From the NCBI RefSeq assembly GCF_000717745.1, contig NZ_JOBH01000019.1:1-64000 (forward strand): DNA of 64,000 nt, in the 5' to 3' direction. Of this stretch, positions 61,890 to 64,000 are shown piece after piece (the stretch's first letter is position 1; every line of letters starts with the position of its first letter). Below the pieces are notes generated by a model. That model made no database searches. It saw only the letters and a program-made list of their open reading frames with translations, and was not told the origin of the DNA. Both the position numbers and the translations under genes were made by a program. The DNA is from Streptomyces violens (lineage in GTDB: Bacteria; Actinomycetota; Actinomycetes; Streptomycetales; Streptomycetaceae).

Positions 61890-62894
61890 ATGAATACCCC
61901 AGCGAAGATCACCGCCTTCGTCGCCGCGCTCGCCGCCTCCTTCGGGGCCGCGTACGGCGTGGGCAACGCCGTCACCCCCATCGCGGCACCCGAGCCTGCC
62001 GCGCACGCCGGCAAGCACGGCAGTGACGCGTCGGGGGGCGGCGGTGATCACCAGGAGGGCGGTGATCACGAGGAGGGCGGCGGTCATGACACGCCGCCCG
62101 GTGGTCTGCAGATCTCCCAGAACGGCTACTCGCTCGACCTCAAGACCCCGCGGGTTGCCGCGGGGGAGGAGTCCACGATCCGCTTCGCCGTCCGCGACAA
62201 GACCGGTCGGCAGATCACCGCGTACCAACGCGAGCACGGCAAGGAACTGCACCTGATCCTCGCCTCGCGGGACCTGGGTACGTACCGGCACCTGCACCCC
62301 ACCCGCGCGGCCGACGGCACCTGGAGCACGGACACCGAGCTCCCGAAGGCCGGCGGCTACCGCCTCTTCGCCGACTTCAAGCCCGCCGCCAAGGGCGCCG
62401 AGAACCTCACACTGGGTGCCGACCTGGCCGTCACCGGCAGTTACCGTCCCACCGCACTCCCTGCCCCCTCCCGGACGGCGAAGGTCGACGGCTACACCGT
62501 CACCCTCGACGGGCGCCTGCGCCCGGGCGCGGAGGACGAGCTGAAGCTGAAGGTCACCAAGGACGGCCGCCCGGTCACCGACCTCCAGCCCTACCTCGGC
62601 GCCTACGGCCACCTGGTCGTCCTGCGCGCCGGCGACCTGGCCTACCTCCACGTCCACCCCAACGGCGCCCCCGGCGACGGCAGGACGAAGCCCGGCCCGG
62701 AGATCTCCTTCACCGCCACGGCCCCGAGCCCCGGCGCCTACCGCCTCTTCCTCGACTTCCAGCACCAGGGCGAGGTCCGCACCGCGGCCTTCACGGTGCG
62801 CGCCAACGGCACGGCGGATGACACGACGGGTGACACGTCGGCCAAGGGGGACGGGAAGCAGGAGTCGAAGTCACACGGCGGCCACCAGCACTGA
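61890..62894 (+). CDS. Exported His-rich copper-associated protein
   Basis: 334 residues. An N-terminal hydrophobic segment (ITAFVAALAASFGAAYGVG) serves as signal or anchor. A Gly/His-rich linker (GGGGDHQEGGDHEEGGGHD) and two beta-rich domains follow, one with HLILASRDLGTYRHLHPTRA, the other with YGHLVVLRAGDLAYLHVHPN; the paired His residues in each look like copper ligands. The tail ends HGGHQH. I know it as a conserved neighbour of copA in actinobacteria but not by a named function. It is divergent from copZ across a 250-base region with three copper boxes, so it is part of the same regulon. Confidence 0.78.
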   Translation: MNTPAKITAFVAALAASFGAAYGVGNAVTPIAAPEPAAHAGKHGSDASGGGGDHQEGGDHEEGGGHDTPPGGLQISQNGYSLDLKTPRVAAGEESTIRFAVRDKTGRQITAYQREHGKELHLILASRDLGTYRHLHPTRAADGTWSTDTELPKAGGYRLFADFKPAAKGAENLTLGADLAVTGSYRPTALPAPSRTAKVDGYTVTLDGRLRPGAEDELKLKVTKDGRPVTDLQPYLGAYGHLVVLRAGDLAYLHVHPNGAPGDGRTKPGPEISFTATAPSPGAYRLFLDFQHQGEVRTAAFTVRANGTADDTTGDTSAKGDGKQESKSHGGHQH

Positions 62895-63169
62895 CGCCAG
62901 GGCTTGCGACTCTGAAGCGCAGAGCCGGCGCCACACCAGTGCGGTGCCGGCCGCCGCGACTGCTCCTCGGGAGGGCGGGTCACAGCGACCGGAACATACG
63001 CTCCCGGGCCTCGTAGCGGAACACTCCGCTGGCCGTGGGGGAGCCCGGAGGGGAAGGCCACGACCGCCAATCGGTCGTGCGACGGAGACGATGAACTCAC
63101 TGTCGCTCGGTGAAGCTCTCCCCTGCACTCTCTTGACACCGCCGTCCCGCAGCCCGCAGGATCGCTCCC
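62895..63169. other. Intergenic region before GntR gene
   Basis: 275 bases with no supported gene; short inverted repeats only. Confidence 0.4.
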
Positions 63170-63898
63170 GTGAACCTGTCAGACAGCCAGACAGCCGGAA
63201 TGCCGCGACGCGTCAGCGCGATGGAAGCGGTGCTCGCCCACCTCCGTGGCGCCATCGAACGCGGCGACTACGCCATCGGTGACAAGCTCCCCTCCGAGGC
63301 GGAGCTGTGCCGCACCCTTGAGGTCTCCCGGCCCGTTCTGCGGGAGGCGCTGCGCGCTCTGCAGACCATGGGCCTGACCGTCTCCAAGACCGGCAGGGGC
63401 ACCTTCGTGGTCGCGACCACCGTCGAGGACCCCACCTTCGGCGACTACGCGGCCAGTGACCTGCTGGAGGTGCGCCGGCATGTCGAGATCCCGGTCGCCG
63501 GGTACGCCGCACTGCGCCGCACCCCGGAAAACCTGGACCACCTCTCCCACCTCCTCGACCGGATGGAGCGGGAGACGGACACCACCGCGTGGGTCGCGAT
63601 GGACACCCTCTTCCACCTCGCCGTGGCCGAGGCCGCCCAGAACCCGGTCTTCCGCCGGGTCATCGAGGAGATCCGCGACGCACTGGCGCGTCAGTCGGCG
63701 TTCCTCAACGAGCTGGGCGGCCGGCGCGAGCGGTCCAACCAGGAGCACCGGGCGATTGTCGAGGCGTTGATCGACGGTTCCGAGCACGACGCGGTGGCGG
63801 CCATGTCCCACCATCTCGACCGCGTCGACACCACCCTCACCGACATCGTGCGCCCCACACGTACGGACATACCTACGGAAGGCAGACCCGAGGCGTGA
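63170..63898 (+). CDS. FadR-subfamily GntR regulator
   Basis: 242 residues from a GTG. The GntR winged helix is typical: VLAHLRGAIERGDYAIGDKL, PSEAELCRTLEVSRPVLREA, LTVSKTGRGTFV. The C-terminal FCD-type helical bundle contains the Asp and three His metal/ligand residues (MDTLFHLAVAEAA, NQEHRAIVEAL, MSHHLDRVD), placing it in the FadR/FCD subfamily that senses carboxylates or similar. It overlaps the following amino-acid permease gene (GTGA), so it most likely controls uptake and use of the permease substrate. Confidence 0.93.
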   Translation: MNLSDSQTAGMPRRVSAMEAVLAHLRGAIERGDYAIGDKLPSEAELCRTLEVSRPVLREALRALQTMGLTVSKTGRGTFVVATTVEDPTFGDYAASDLLEVRRHVEIPVAGYAALRRTPENLDHLSHLLDRMERETDTTAWVAMDTLFHLAVAEAAQNPVFRRVIEEIRDALARQSAFLNELGGRRERSNQEHRAIVEALIDGSEHDAVAAMSHHLDRVDTTLTDIVRPTRTDIPTEGRPEA

Positions 63899-64000
63899 GC
63901 GAACAGCATCTCAAAGACGAGACGCGCCCCTCGTCCGGTCACATCGACGCCGGAGACGCGGGTTACAGCAAGTCCCTCAAGGCCCGGCACGTCAACATGA
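63895..64000 (+). CDS. Amino-acid permease (APC family), N-terminal part
   Basis: The first 35 residues of a protein from a GTG overlapping the GntR stop by 4 bases; it runs off the right edge. After a polar leader, GYSKSLKARHVNM is the hallmark sequence preceding helix 1 in APC-superfamily amino-acid permeases of the D-serine/alanine/glycine and GABA type. The rest is outside the window. Confidence 0.85.
   Translation, partial: MSEQHLKDETRPSSGHIDAGDAGYSKSLKARHVNM

Overview
The window is high-GC actinobacterial DNA, most likely Streptomyces. Supporting signs are extreme third-position GC, GTG and TTG starts, a complete conservon (cvnABCD), an AfsR-like SARP/NB-ARC protein, a rare in-frame TTA codon in a regulator, and abundant decayed insertion sequences. 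A housekeeping gene (ahcY, 3' part) lies at the left edge and a GntR regulator plus amino-acid permease at the right edge. Between them is a patchwork of conflict-type genes, regulators, metabolic genes and more than fifteen gene remnants, as expected of a hypervariable chromosomal region.

Layout: (1) 0-3 kb: ahcY end, terminator, and a decayed RHS/HINT/ADP-ribosyltransferase toxin. (2) 3.4-12 kb: a Trypco1-trypsin-SARP/NB-ARC/TPR module between two 50-bp near-identical direct repeats. Each repeat abuts the 3' end of a serine-recombinase gene, one a remnant and one intact. (3) 12.4-17.2 kb: TIR-WD40 protein, lipoprotein and a four-TM SLATT/DUF4231 protein. (4) 17.6-21.2 kb: an NlpC/P60-like protein with Ser at the catalytic Cys position, a PobA-type hydroxylase, a GNAT protein and a chitinase remnant. 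(5) 21.3-25 kb: a STAND-type ATPase followed by a membrane-tethered periplasmic-binding protein. (6) 25.7-31.2 kb: a TTA-containing regulator and a conservon with a GAF protein. (7) 31.2-43.6 kb: acyl-CoA dehydrogenase homologue, two MFS transporters, two paralogous ArsR-type regulators, RidA, and an operon of CapA-, ThiF- and aspartate-carbamoyltransferase-like enzymes, which together look like an uncharacterised small biosynthetic locus. (8) 44-50.5 kb: APH and Tn3 remnants, a CGNR regulator/metallo-hydrolase pair, an LLM oxidoreductase and a frameshifted MFS gene. (9) 50.5-57.3 kb: a TPR protein and TetR regulator sharing a putative operator, a GT-C-like membrane protein behind a double palindrome, and an orphan amidinotransferase. 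(10) 57.6-62.9 kb: a copper-homeostasis island (DUF4396, CopA, CopZ, His-rich exported protein) with CsoR-like boxes. (11) 63.2-64 kb: FadR-type regulator overlapping a permease.

Genes appear to cooperate as follows: the trypsin module, TIR-WD40 module and STAND/receptor pair each have sensor-plus-effector architecture; the conservon is a membrane-linked G-protein-like signalling unit; the copper genes form one efflux/chaperone regulon; the 34-44 kb genes combine scaffold chemistry, export and paired local regulation. Family calls rest on reading motifs; no database search was run.
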